Shown here: positions 21,383 to 31,100 of the stretch, one piece after another
Layout: each line of letters begins with the position of its first letter
Position numbering within the stretch: position 1 is the first letter of the stretch
Assembly (NCBI GenBank): GCA_964019335.1
Contig: OZ025709.1
Location: forward strand, 124,001-188,000
Direction of reading: 5' to 3'
Source of the DNA: Diplonema japonicum
Taxonomy: Eukaryota; Euglenozoa; Diplonemea; Diplonemida; Diplonemidae
DNA: 64,000 nt
Position numbers and translations under genes: made by a program
The notes under the pieces: model-generated
What the model was told of the DNA's origin: nothing
What the model saw: the letters and a program-made list of their open reading frames with translations, nothing else
Databases searched by the model: none

Positions 21383-21919
21383 CTAGAAGCGGAGCTTTTG
21401 GAAGAGCCACTTGTTCTTGCCCGCCTTGTAGCGGTCCTCGAACATGGTGCGCACTACTTTCTTGGAGGCTTCCTTCTTTGACTGCTCGGCGATGGACTAG
21501 GTTTTTTTTTTTTTTTTTTTCTTTTTTTTTAATTTGTGCCATACCACGCTCTTGACAGTGGAATCAAGGTCCATGTTGTACCTAGTGGGCATGACGTGGT
21601 TGTGGTTCACCACCTTAAGGAAGGGACGAACACGGCTCCGGAAGGCCCTCCTCTTCTTGCCCATGCTCTTGTTGATCTGTTTTCAGAAAGAAAAAAAAGA
21701 TTTTTTTTGGGAAAAAAGAGAAAAATCACCTTGAGAAAAAAAAAAAAAAAATCACCACCACACCTTAAGAGGGGTCTTGTCGATCCCTGCAACAAGCGCG
21801 TGCCCGTACGACCTCTGCTTGGTACCGGCATCGCTGTTCTGCACGATAACAGCCTTCCTACCAGCGAACCTACCGTGAAGGAGGAGCACCACCTTTCCAG
21901 TCTTCAGGAACTTGCCCAT
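21383..21919 (-). CDS. RPL27: Large-subunit ribosomal protein eL27 (3 exons)
   Basis: Exons 21919-21764, 21676-21545 and 21496-21383, all phase 0, encode 133 aa (family about 136). Start [20 protein letters not shown] and GRKAVIVQ are the KOW-type N-terminus of eL27. Middle [20 protein letters not shown] and PTRYNMDL are family blocks. C-terminus ERYK-like [17 protein letters not shown] matches the invariant ending GKNKWFFQKLRF. Intron 1 (87 nt) has T15 and a T6-CCC-A8 inverted pair; intron 2 (48 nt) is nearly all A between GTATGG and CCTAG. The ATG follows 15 A residues, and a CTACAG acceptor-like site lies about 30 bp upstream. That would be a possible trans-splice or 5'UTR acceptor. Confidence 0.96.
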
Positions 21920-22158
21920 TTTTTTTTTTTTTTGTGTTTTGTTTAAACTCCTTCTGTAGTAATTGGAAGAAAAAGAATCAGCGAGGAAATGCAAGGAATT
22001 AGGGGGGAAAAAAAGGATATAAAAAACTTTTTTTTTTCCTATCACAAGGGCTAGGGGTTTTTTTTAGAGAAGAATAAAAGAAAAGAAGGGGGGGACACAA
22101 AAAAAAGCAACAAGGAAAGAAAGACAAAGAAATAAAAATTGCAGCGTTTGTTCTCTCT

Positions 22159-23376
22159 TTAGAACAGATCCTGGGAGTCCATGAAAAACTGTGCCACGAT
22201 GAAAAAGGTATCGTCGCAGAGCAGGTCCGCCTTCAGAACAGAGAACAGCAAAGCGACCAGAACGCTGTGTTTTTCTTTAGGGAAATATCTATGTGTGTTT
22301 CTGGTCCACTTCGCGGGACCAACCAACCTGTCCATAGACTGCTTGTACAGGTGCACAGCACGCATATCTGACGCAGCCACATAAACATTGGCCCCCGTCG
22401 ATATAAGCGAGTGTTTCTTAACACGAGGCGCATCGGGTGGGGAAGGGAGGGTTGCCCAGACCATAGTCCTTGCGTTGAGGACGTACATACAGTTCGAGGC
22501 ATTTGCATGTTCATCTTCACCGCCGTAGAAGTAAAGGCATTCGTTTCGTCTAAAGCATGGTTTGGCCGCAGCGGGGACCTGAAACGGTTTCGCAGGGGTG
22601 GAAAAACTCGGGAGCGGAGAGGGTGAGACATCAACCTCTGTCCAAGCCGACCCCCCCCACACGCCCTCAAGGGGACGCAGAATACAACACCAAACATCGT
22701 TGACCCTCACATCGTTGTTGTGCCTCTGCAGCATTCCCCCTACAATCACCGTTGTCCCGTCTGGTAAAATTGACAGAGAATGCTGTGCTCGACCTGGAGG
22801 CGGGTTTGCAGGTTGGATAACCTTGACCCAGTCCTTTACTGAAGCATCGAACACCTTAATATCATTGTAGTAAATGTACGGGCCGCCGCTACATGCCGCG
22901 CCTCCGTGAATGACCTTAACACCTTCTGAAGGTATGGTGTCGGCAGCGTGGCAGGATCGGTGTCGGGGGTCTTCTCTCCCACGGCTGACATGTGCCGTCC
23001 AGTGGTACGTGGTCAGGTCAAGGATGTAGGTATCGGAGTACTGGCATTGACTGTCCCACCCGCCGAAAACGATGACCTCGTTGCCCAGGCGGCTACAGGA
23101 TTGGCCTCTTCTTGAGCATGGTGGGGTGCCGGTGACGGGTTGTTTTGTGGCTTCGCCCGTGTCTACGTTCACAATCCAGTTTTCCCAGTCTGCCCTTGCC
23201 GCGCCGCCTATCAGCAAGATCTCGCTTTTCGAGATGGGGATCGCACCGTACCTATCCATCGCGATGCCGGAGCTCAGCCGCACCTCTTTGAACGGGAGCG
23301 TGCGGCCCTTCGGGGCCTGTGTTATTTTTTTCTTCGACGACCCCTTTTTTAGGAACGGAAAGGGCGCTTTCTTCAT
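22159..23376 (-). CDS. Kelch-type beta-propeller protein
   Basis: About 405 aa; ATG at 23374-23376 follows an A/G leader, and upstream frame is low complexity. Kelch-like blades are visible as GG doublets with following aromatic residues: ILLIGGAARADWENW, VIVFGGWDSQCQYSDTYILDL, VIHGGAAC, VIVGGMLQRHNNDVRVNDVW, LYFYGGEDEHANASNCMYVL. The N-terminus is basic (MKKAPFPFLKKGSSKKK). The C-terminal part is a non-kelch helix region. Such proteins usually mediate protein-protein contacts; no partner domain (BTB, F-box) is present, so the role is unknown. Single exon, just left of piggyBac copy 2. Confidence 0.8.
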   Translation of the reverse strand: MKKAPFPFLKKGSSKKKITQAPKGRTLPFKEVRLSSGIAMDRYGAIPISKSEILLIGGAARADWENWIVNVDTGEATKQPVTGTPPCSRRGQSCSRLGNEVIVFGGWDSQCQYSDTYILDLTTYHWTAHVSRGREDPRHRSCHAADTIPSEGVKVIHGGAACSGGPYIYYNDIKVFDASVKDWVKVIQPANPPPGRAQHSLSILPDGTTVIVGGMLQRHNNDVRVNDVWCCILRPLEGVWGGSAWTEVDVSPSPLPSFSTPAKPFQVPAAAKPCFRRNECLYFYGGEDEHANASNCMYVLNARTMVWATLPSPPDAPRVKKHSLISTGANVYVAASDMRAVHLYKQSMDRLVGPAKWTRNTHRYFPKEKHSVLVALLFSVLKADLLCDDTFFIVAQFFMDSQDLF

Positions 23377-23448
23377 TTTTTTCTTTTTTTTTTTAAATTG
23401 AGGGAACGGGGGGGGGGACCTGCCCAAACGTGTTTTTTTTTTTTTTAA

Positions 23449-25256
23449 CCATCTACCAACGGACCATTTTTGCCCACCAGGGGGTAAATTTTCAAAACTT
23501 CAAAAAAAGCTATTCCAGCGCAACGCCGGGGCTATATGCCCCCGGAAATGCCTCCAGATGTCCCAATTCTAGAGAGAGGGTGCCCACAGCAGGGTCCACC
23601 CCCACAACATTGTCAAAAATATCGTTCCTGAAGTGCCCGAGAGGGGATACAAAAAACAAGTCAAAAAAAACCGACTGTAAAATTCTATAAAAAGCTATTT
23701 AAGGCCTTCTTGACGCGGTTCGTATGTGCCCCAGGGCTGGGGGACTTCTTTTTTGACCCCGGGAGGGGTTTCTGGGGGGTATCCCCGGCAAGGTGGTAGT
23801 CTTTGAAGCACGGAGTCACGCAAAGTTGTACCAAGCAGGCTGAACACTGAAATAGGGGTCTTTTCGACTTGCAATGCTTGCACCGCACGTTGCACTACTT
23901 TTTCGGGGAAATGGTCCCAGAAGGTACTGTCACGGCGCATTGGGGTCTCAGAGCACTCGTTCTGTGTTTCGGGGCATGGTATTGGGGCGGCCTGCTCTGT
24001 AGTTGACTTTATCTGTTGTTTAGACTGCCTCCCTAGTAGCCCTTCGATGACTGCCTCTTTGAAAGGCGTAAATCCACTGTCGTTCGTACTCAGGGCGTTG
24101 GGGGGCAAGGCTTCTTTCCAAACAAGCCAAGCATTCGCCAGAGATTTACCTAACAAGTACAAAAATACTTTTAGGGGCCACTTTTAAGTCATAAGGGAGC
24201 GTTTATGGTGTTTTGTCACAGCATCACCCAGCGTCGGTTCCGCCCATTGCGGTGTTGTAAATATGCACTTGGTGGGGGGCGGGATGTCCTTTCCGGCTTT
24301 CATTCTCTTTTGGCGGACACGTCAAATTCGACTTCACCGGAACATCCAACGTCGATAGAAAGCACGCTGGCATGATGTCATGCCACGTTGTGGTGCAAAG
24401 GATGCTCGCGTGCTGGTGGAACTGGGTGTCCCCACGGGATGCGCGTCCTTGGCATGCGGCCTCGCTTCTTTGGGGCATCCATGATCTCCGGGAGGCCTTT
24501 GCGATAAGTAGAAGTCAGCACGCTTGTTTGTTTCGCTGTGGAAACACAGATTTCCCAGAATAGTCAAAAAGCGGTCTCTTGACATGACATTGGCGTACCC
24601 AGGGGTGTAGTTGAGAGACGTGGAGCCAGTGTGCCAGTAATCAGAATAATCTGGCTTGATATCCAAGTCCATCGACAAAAGGACACCTAGGAAGGCATGC
24701 AGAGAAGCAGCATCGAGATCCAGGGAGACACCTTTTTTAGCCGCATTTGCCACATTGTTCCAAGTTATGACCCGAATAACGTTTGGGACGAGCATTTGGA
24801 GAATATATGGTATGGCATTGAGCCTTTGATGTCAAAACAGGGTCCACAAGGATTTCGATCTTCACGAAACCGGATGCCTTCCAACTGCTCCGGCTTTGCC
24901 GTCCAATCACCCTGCTGTGACTAGGAATCGGTCGAATTCGTATCAGAATCACTGTTTGTATCAAAATTGCATAATAGGGATGAGCCATCAGTGCTGCCAT
25001 CACTCATGACGTCCTCTTCCGGCCCTCTTTCCGGGCGCCTTTTTTTGAAGTGATTTTTAAGGGTAAATTTGGGCTGGCGTTTTTTTTCATTTTTTCATTT
25101 TCTTGTTAAGTTAGGGCAGCATTTAGTTTATTTTTTTCATATTTTCCGCGCAGGACCCCGCCGGCAAGAAAGGGCCGGGCCGTATTGCATTGAAAGCCCT
25201 TTGCGTAAAAGATTTTTTTTCAAATCGTCTATATATAGACGCTCGTTGATAGATGG
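23449..25256 (-). mobile_element. piggyBac-type element, copy 2 (1808 bp, inverted relative to copy 1)
   Basis: Same length and same reading frames as 6693-8500 but opposite orientation, with TTAA at 23445-23448 and 25257-25260. Inverted termini CCATCTACCAACG (left, plus strand) and CCATCTATCAACG (right, read on the minus strand). It sits between the kelch and UBL-LRR genes. Confidence 0.92.
23695..25007 (-). pseudogene. Disabled piggyBac transposase, copy 2
   Basis: Carries the same in-frame stop, frameshifts and missing catalytic core as copy 1, so these lesions predate the latest jump. The C-terminal Cys-rich domain (MRCKHCKSKRPLFQCSACL) and the FLYLLGKSLANAWLVW helix are at 23685-24165 and the N-terminal domain at about 24334-25007. 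Confidence 0.85.
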
Positions 25257-25554
25257 TTAATTCATTTTGGGAGGGGAACAGTTTTCTTGACCTGGTCCCG
25301 TCAAAGGTTTTCATAAATCCCAAAAAAAAAAAAAACTCAAAGATCCCCCCTGTACTTTAGTTTCGAAAATGTTCGAAAATTCCCTTGATCACAAGAGTAC
25401 AACTGCACGTACCCTCACAAGAATATGCTGATGCCGGCTGATGCCACGAAGAAATGCACGTTGTGTAAATAACAAAAGAAACAGGGGGGGGGGGGGGGGG
25501 GGGAGATTCGAAAGGAAAGAGATAACACCACTATTCGGTGAAGGGGGGAAAAGA

Positions 25555-26667
25555 TTAGCCAATGGAAGAAAGATTGGTCATCGCTTTCAAATCGACGGTT
25601 TCTAGTTTTTTGCACCCTGACAAGAAGCGATGACCAATGGAAGAAAGATTGGTCATCGCATTCAAATCGATGGTTTTTAGTTTCACGCACCCTGACAAGA
25701 AGAGATCACCAATGGAAGAAAGATTGCTCATCGCTTTCAAATCGATGGTTTCTAGGTTTACACACCCTGACAAGAAGCGATCACCAATAGAAGAAAGATT
25801 GGTCATCGCATTCAAATCGATGGTTTCTAGTTTCACGCACCCTGACAAGAAGCCATGACCAATGGAAGAAAGATTGGTCATCGCATTCAAATCGATGGTT
25901 TCTAGGTTTACGCACTCTGACAAGAAGCAATGACCAATGGAAGAAAGATTGGTCATCGCTTTCAAATCGATGGTTTCTAGGTTTACGCACTCTGACAAGA
26001 AGCCATGACCAATGGAAGAAATATTGGCCATCGCTTTCAAATCGATGGTTTCTAATTTTACACACCCTGACAAGAAGCCATGACCAATGGAAGAAAGATT
26101 GGTTGTCGCATTCAAGTAGATGGTTTCTAGGTCTTCGCACCCTGACAAGAAGCCATGACCAATGGAAGAAAGATTAGCTATCGCTTTCAAGTTGACGCTT
26201 TCTAGGCTTCTGCAGCCAGCCAAGAATTCTGAATCAATACTTGTAACACAGCCTGTGGTGTCGGTGACAATGAGGAATCGAAATCCAATAGGAAAGTCCC
26301 ATGTTTTCATGGACAAGACATCGACAGCTGGAGCGTACCCCACCTCCACCACCAGAACCAGCTCAGGGTCAGCTGATACAAGACCCTCAAGCTCCGAAAC
26401 CACATCTGGGCTCTTAAGCTCCTCCAGCTGAACGGTTCTCATCTTCGCCTCCACATGGACCACGCTGCCCTCCACGAGCCCAAGTTCCTGAACTTCCTCA
26501 CCCCTGTTCCTGTCAAGGACCTTTCCCTCCCAAACCAATTTGAACTTGCCTTCGAGTAAACCAGCAGCACACCCCGCCTTCTTGTACAGGATCCCACTTG
26601 TTTCTGTCCCTGCCACTTCCACGTCGTGAACCCCAGCTTTCGTCTTCACAAACACTGTGATGCTCAT
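25555..26667 (-). CDS. Ubiquitin-like domain + BspA-type leucine-rich repeat protein
   Basis: 371 aa in one exon; ATG 26665-26667. Residues 1-75 form a ubiquitin-like domain: MSITVFVKTKAGVHDVEV..., FKLVWEGKVLDRN and a VEGSVVHVEAKM end strand. It lacks a C-terminal diglycine, so it is not a conjugated modifier. After a linker (LKSPDVVSELEGLVSADPELVLVVEV), about ten 23-residue repeats follow with consensus L.TIDLKAMTNLSSIGHGFLSGC (LRR_5/BspA type). At DNA level these are 69-bp near-identical tandem units (about 25560-26220), so the copy number is probably changeable. BspA-like LRR proteins often act in binding or surface recognition, but there is no signal peptide or membrane anchor, so a cytosolic binding role is more likely. 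G tracts of 17 and 23 lie upstream on the coding strand (26705-26767). Confidence 0.8.
   Translation of the reverse strand: MSITVFVKTKAGVHDVEVAGTETSGILYKKAGCAAGLLEGKFKLVWEGKVLDRNRGEEVQELGLVEGSVVHVEAKMRTVQLEELKSPDVVSELEGLVSADPELVLVVEVGYAPAVDVLSMKTWDFPIGFRFLIVTDTTGCVTSIDSEFLAGCRSLESVNLKAIANLSSIGHGFLSGCEDLETIYLNATTNLSSIGHGFLSGCVKLETIDLKAMANISSIGHGFLSECVNLETIDLKAMTNLSSIGHCFLSECVNLETIDLNAMTNLSSIGHGFLSGCVKLETIDLNAMTNLSSIGDRFLSGCVNLETIDLKAMSNLSSIGDLFLSGCVKLKTIDLNAMTNLSSIGHRFLSGCKKLETVDLKAMTNLSSIG
25560..26220 (-). repeat. 69-bp tandem coding repeats of the LRR region
   Basis: Nine to ten direct repeats of 69 bp, e.g. the element AAGAAAGATTGGTCATCGC (plus strand) recurs about every 69 bases, with few substitutions between units. 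Confidence 0.85.
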
Positions 26668-27096
26668 TTTCCTCGTTGTTTTTACTCCTCTTTCTATCCT
26701 CGTCCCCCCCCCCCCCCCCCTGAAATAATATTGAGGAAACCTTACCACCCCCCCCCCCCCCCCCCCCCAGGGCGGAAATATGCGAAAAATGAACTGGTAC
26801 GTTTTGAGTAAAACACGGAGAAAACTCAATTTCTTTTTTCACCAATCTTTTTCTGGCGGTACTTCTAAGGTAACACACGCCGGTTATTGGCAACAAGACC
26901 GTCCAGCAGCGGAATCTGCGAGACAGACGAGGTATGCATGCTTTAAGTAGTTAGGCCGAGAAGGGTGGATGTAAGAGATGACAGACACGAATACGTGGCT
27001 GCAGCTCAGAAGCAAAGGTTTTTTTTAAAAAAAATGACACTCGGAGGGGTTTCCCTCACCCCCGCTTTTTTTTCTTTTCTTTGTTTCACTACAACC
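26668..27096. other. Spacer with two long C tracts
   Basis: C tracts at about 26705-26720 and 26748-26768 read as G runs on the transcribed strand of the UBL-LRR gene, within its likely 5' region. The rest (26780-27096) has no coding signal. Confidence 0.5.
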
Positions 27097-28061
27097 CTAC
27101 ACCCTGGCCGCGACAACAGTGACGTCGTCAGGCTTGCGAGGCCGCGTGCTGCTTGCGACTACAATCTGGTGAGCAAACTGACTGAGGTCGGGGATATCCC
27201 TGGCTATCGGCTCGATCTATTTTATTTTTTGTTTCAACTAAAAAAAAAAAAAAATATTCACTATGACAAGAAACGAAGTGGTTGGCAACCCCCCACAAAA
27301 AAAAAATCACACCTGATCGAAATCCACATTGTCCCACACACCATCGGTAGCTAGCACAAGGATGTCACCCGGAAGCACCTCGAAGGCAGTGTTCGTGGCC
27401 TCGTACGGCTCCGTCTATAATTTTATTTTATTTTACCCCCGCCCTTTTTTTCCTCCCTTCTCTCTCATACCTGGATATAATTCTGGTCGGACATCGACTT
27501 CGGCACCACCGCCAACTGCATTGGAGCGTTGTAGCCTTGCCGTTGCGGGTCAGAGGATTTGATGATTTTGCCTTCTCTGAGAAGGATGAAACCAGAGTCG
27601 CCCACGTTGGTGGTGAGGATCATTTGTTTCGTAGTGTCATCTTCGTCGTGTCGGACTTCACGGAGAGAAGCAAGACAAGCAGTGGTGCTGCCTGCAGCCA
27701 CTTCTTTCCCGTACTTGACCTTCCAGTACCCTTCCGCGAGGAGCCATTGGGGGGTGATGTATTTTTGTTTCGAGATTTCGGCGCAGTTTGTCATGACGCC
27801 CCTTGCGATTTCACCCGGGTCGACCCCTGCGGACCTCCACCCACCCACACCGTCTGCCACCCCCACGCTAGACATCATGTCCTCGCAGATGAAGAAGCTG
27901 TCCTCCCCGCACTTTGCCGGGTCCGTAGAAAAGTCGGCCTTCCCCTTCCCCTTACCCCATCCCACCACCTGTGAGAACCTCGAGAACCCCAACAGCGTCT
28001 TGTCTTTTGACGCTTCCCGCGTGCTCCACCTCACGCCCACCCTCGTTACTCTGGCCAGCAT
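27097..28061 (-). CDS. PPTC7: PPTC7-type protein phosphatase 2C (3 exons)
   Basis: Exons 28061-27471, 27414-27313 and 27216-27097; introns 56 and 96 nt, both phase 0; about 270 aa. PP2C metal-site motifs: CGEDSFFICEDMMSSVGVADGVGGW (first Asp pair), AGSTTACLASL, LTTNVGDSGFILLREG, then ILVLATDGVWDNVDFDQ (exon 2) and RKPDDVTVVAARV at the C-terminus (exon 3). GVADGVGGWR and the DSGF/ATDG order are those of PPTC7/azr1-type phosphatases, which act in mitochondria. The basic, Ser/Arg-rich N-terminus (MLARVTRVGVRWSTREA) looks like a mitochondrial presequence. Splicing is supported because each exon restores a family block. Confidence 0.93.
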
Positions 28062-28143
28062 TATGTTTCCTTTTGTTAGTCTTTGTTGCGAATTTAGAAA
28101 GAAAAAAAAAATGAAATAGAAAGAAAGAAAGAAAAAAAACTGC

Positions 28144-31100
28144 TTACACAGTCGGAAACATAGGGAATTCTCCCTCTTCTTCCTCTTCCTCCGCGTGGGC
28201 CGTGTTCCCTTCTTCTTGAGACGGGAGCGTTGCAGGGGGGAACGGGAATAGTTCATCGTCGTACGTGGTAGTGGTTGTGGTAGGCACTTCTGCGGCAGTC
28301 GCCGCGGGTGCACCAAACAGGTCGTCCAGATTGTCGGTACTAGTTGCAGGAGCAGCAGGGGGTGCACTGAATAGGTCGTTGGCTGCAGGTGCTTGAGCGG
28401 ATAAATAACTTGGGGCACCAAACAAATCATCACCCGCCGCCACGGGTGCGTTACCGCTCGATGTTGGGCTTGCACTGTCACTCGCAGGGAACACAGGTGC
28501 CGCCCCGAACAAATCACTGCCTTCTGGTGACCCACTAGGGGCAGGCATCTGTGCTGTGAACAAATCATCAGCAGGTGCGCTGCTGCTAAATAAGTTCTCG
28601 TTGCCCGAAGCAACCGCTTGTGCCTGTGCCCCGAACAAGTCTGTCTCGGGCGGGATTCCGTCTTCGTTCACTGGCGCGGTTCCTACGGACTCCGCTTGGT
28701 ATGGTTTATCTTCTGTTGCTTCTGCGGAAGTTTCAACAAGTGCGTGCACACCATCACCATCTGCACCATGCAGATTTTCGCCATCTTCCGTTTGCGGCAC
28801 TTCCTCCAGCGTGCTTGCACCGTCGATCACAAAGGGCGCAGGTGCTTCAAACAAGGTCTCGTTGCCTCCACCCTCTTCTGGCGCAGCCTCCGGCTCCCGC
28901 CGAGGATTTGACTGAAAGGCACTGTCATTCACATCTGATGCAAGTTCTGCCTCTTCAGCAGGCAGCTCCATGGTAGGACTTTCTTCCTGTGCGAGTTTTT
29001 CATCTGCTTCATCTGCTTCCTCTGTTGTGTCGGTTTTTTTGGGGACCGCACTCTCTGCTTGTTCGGAAAGTGGGGCAGGAGAGGCTGAGTCATCATGCTG
29101 CGCAGGCGCACCAAACAAGTTTTCATTACTAGAGTCTTGTTCTGCTGGAACCGCTTGTGCCTCGAGTGATGGACCAGCGTCAGTGTTTGCGTCAAGCTCT
29201 TGGGGCTGCTGGATGTCCTCCACAGGAATAGGGGAAGCTGAAGGGAATACAGGTCCTGCTTCTTGTTGTACAGCATCGGATACCGCAGGAGCATCGAACG
29301 TGTTCTCCAGTGGACTCGCAGGTTCTTCTTGTTGCTCTTCTACAGGTGCAGGGAAGACAGGCACTTCTTCAGGTGGTGCACCAAACAGGTTCTCGTTACT
29401 AGTAGCTGAGGGGAACAGTACCCCTTCCTCAGCTGGCTCAGACTGCAGTGCAACGGCAGGAAACAGATTTTCAGGAACTGCTGATTCCCCGGCCTTGTCT
29501 TCTGCTGGGAACGAGGGGGGCTCACCGAACAAGTTCTCCTCAGCAGCTATCGCTGGCGAGCCGCCCGATACATCTGCCCCCTCAGCGGGGAGGGAAGCCG
29601 CACCAAACAAATCCCCTGTACCGAACAGGTTCGCATCCGGTGTGGGCTCCGGGAACAGCGACCCTTCCCCTGGTACTCCCTCGCTCTGAGTGAACAGGTT
29701 CTCGGCAGGTGGCGGAAAGGATGAGGCATCGTCATCTTCGGGCTTTACGTTCTCTCCGAATAAGTTGCTGTCCCCTCCCTGCCCCTGCCCCTGCTCCTGG
29801 GGTGCTGAAAACAAGTCTTGAGCTGGCTCTGGGAATTCAGGCTTTTTTTCCGCTTCACTAGAAGAATGAGAACTCGCGTCGTCACGGGGTGCCGCTGTTG
29901 GAACACCGAATAAGCTGCTGTCTCCCTGCCCCTCCTGGGGTGCTGAAAACAGGTCTTGAGCTGGCTCTGGGAATTCTGGTTTTTTCTCCGCTTCACTAGA
30001 AGAATCAGAACTCGCGTCGTCACGTGGTGCGGCCGCTGGAACACCGAATAAGTTGCTGTCCCCTCCCTGCCCTTGCTCCTGCTCCTGCTCCTGGGGTGCT
30101 GGAAAAAGTCCTTCGGCAGGTTCCGGGAAAGCAGGCACTTTCTCGGGTTCTCCTGAAGAATGAGAACTCGCGTCGTCACGGGGTGCCGCTGCTGGAACAC
30201 CGAACAAGTCGTTCCCATCTGTTTGTAGAGTCGCTGACGGAAACAGGTCATCAGACGGCGGCGGGAACGCAATGTCACCAGCGGGTGCTCCGAACAAGTT
30301 TTCACCGGGCACAACTTCCGGCTGTCCACCGAACAGATCGCTGCTCTTCTGAGGGGGGAACAGGTTCCCTGCCGGGAAGGCGGGTTCGTCGCCTGACGAA
30401 GAACTGTCATTGCGTGGTGCTTCTGCGGGTGCACCGAACAAATTAACGCCGTTGTCTTGAGGTGCTGAGAAGAGGTCCTCAGAAGGTGGTGGGAAGGAAG
30501 GCACATCGTGCGGTTTGCTCGCCGGTTCCCCGCTCGACGCGGAGCTGGCAGCATCACCCGCTGCGCTATTGAACAAGTTATTACCCTGAGGGGGTGCGGA
30601 AGAGAACAAGTTCTCAGAGGGCGGTGGGAAGGCTCCTGTGTCAGCGGGCTCACCAAACAAGTTAGGTTCGGCTGCAGGCGGCGCGGTGGAGAAGAGATTT
30701 TGTGAACGGGCACCAAACAGGTCGGGGTCTCCAGCAGGTATAGAAGACTGTGCACCAAACATATCGTTAGCAGGTGCAGGAACCGAACCCGTCAATATAT
30801 CTTTCTTCTCATCCTCTAAATTCGTTGTCCCAGTTCGTATGGCAGCCCATGGGTCGAACTCCGGAGTGTTCGCAACCGGTGGCACCCGGGTCGCCTGCAT
30901 GACATTGTTATGCCTGGCCTTTAGCGCCTTCCATTCAGACATGGCATCTTCACTCGATGGAAGGACGGGAGGGTCACGGAGGGCGTCCTCAGCAACGTAA
31001 GGATGAAGCTCTGTCGTGTCTGAGATCCTCGCAAAGAAAGAGTTGAACGAAGGGTGGCAGGTGACGAGGTCCGAGGAAAGTTGGCTGCTGGCCTGGATCA

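Noticed and set aside
25560-26220. CRISPR-like array
   Set aside because: The 69-bp units are in-frame coding repeats of an LRR protein with no spacers.
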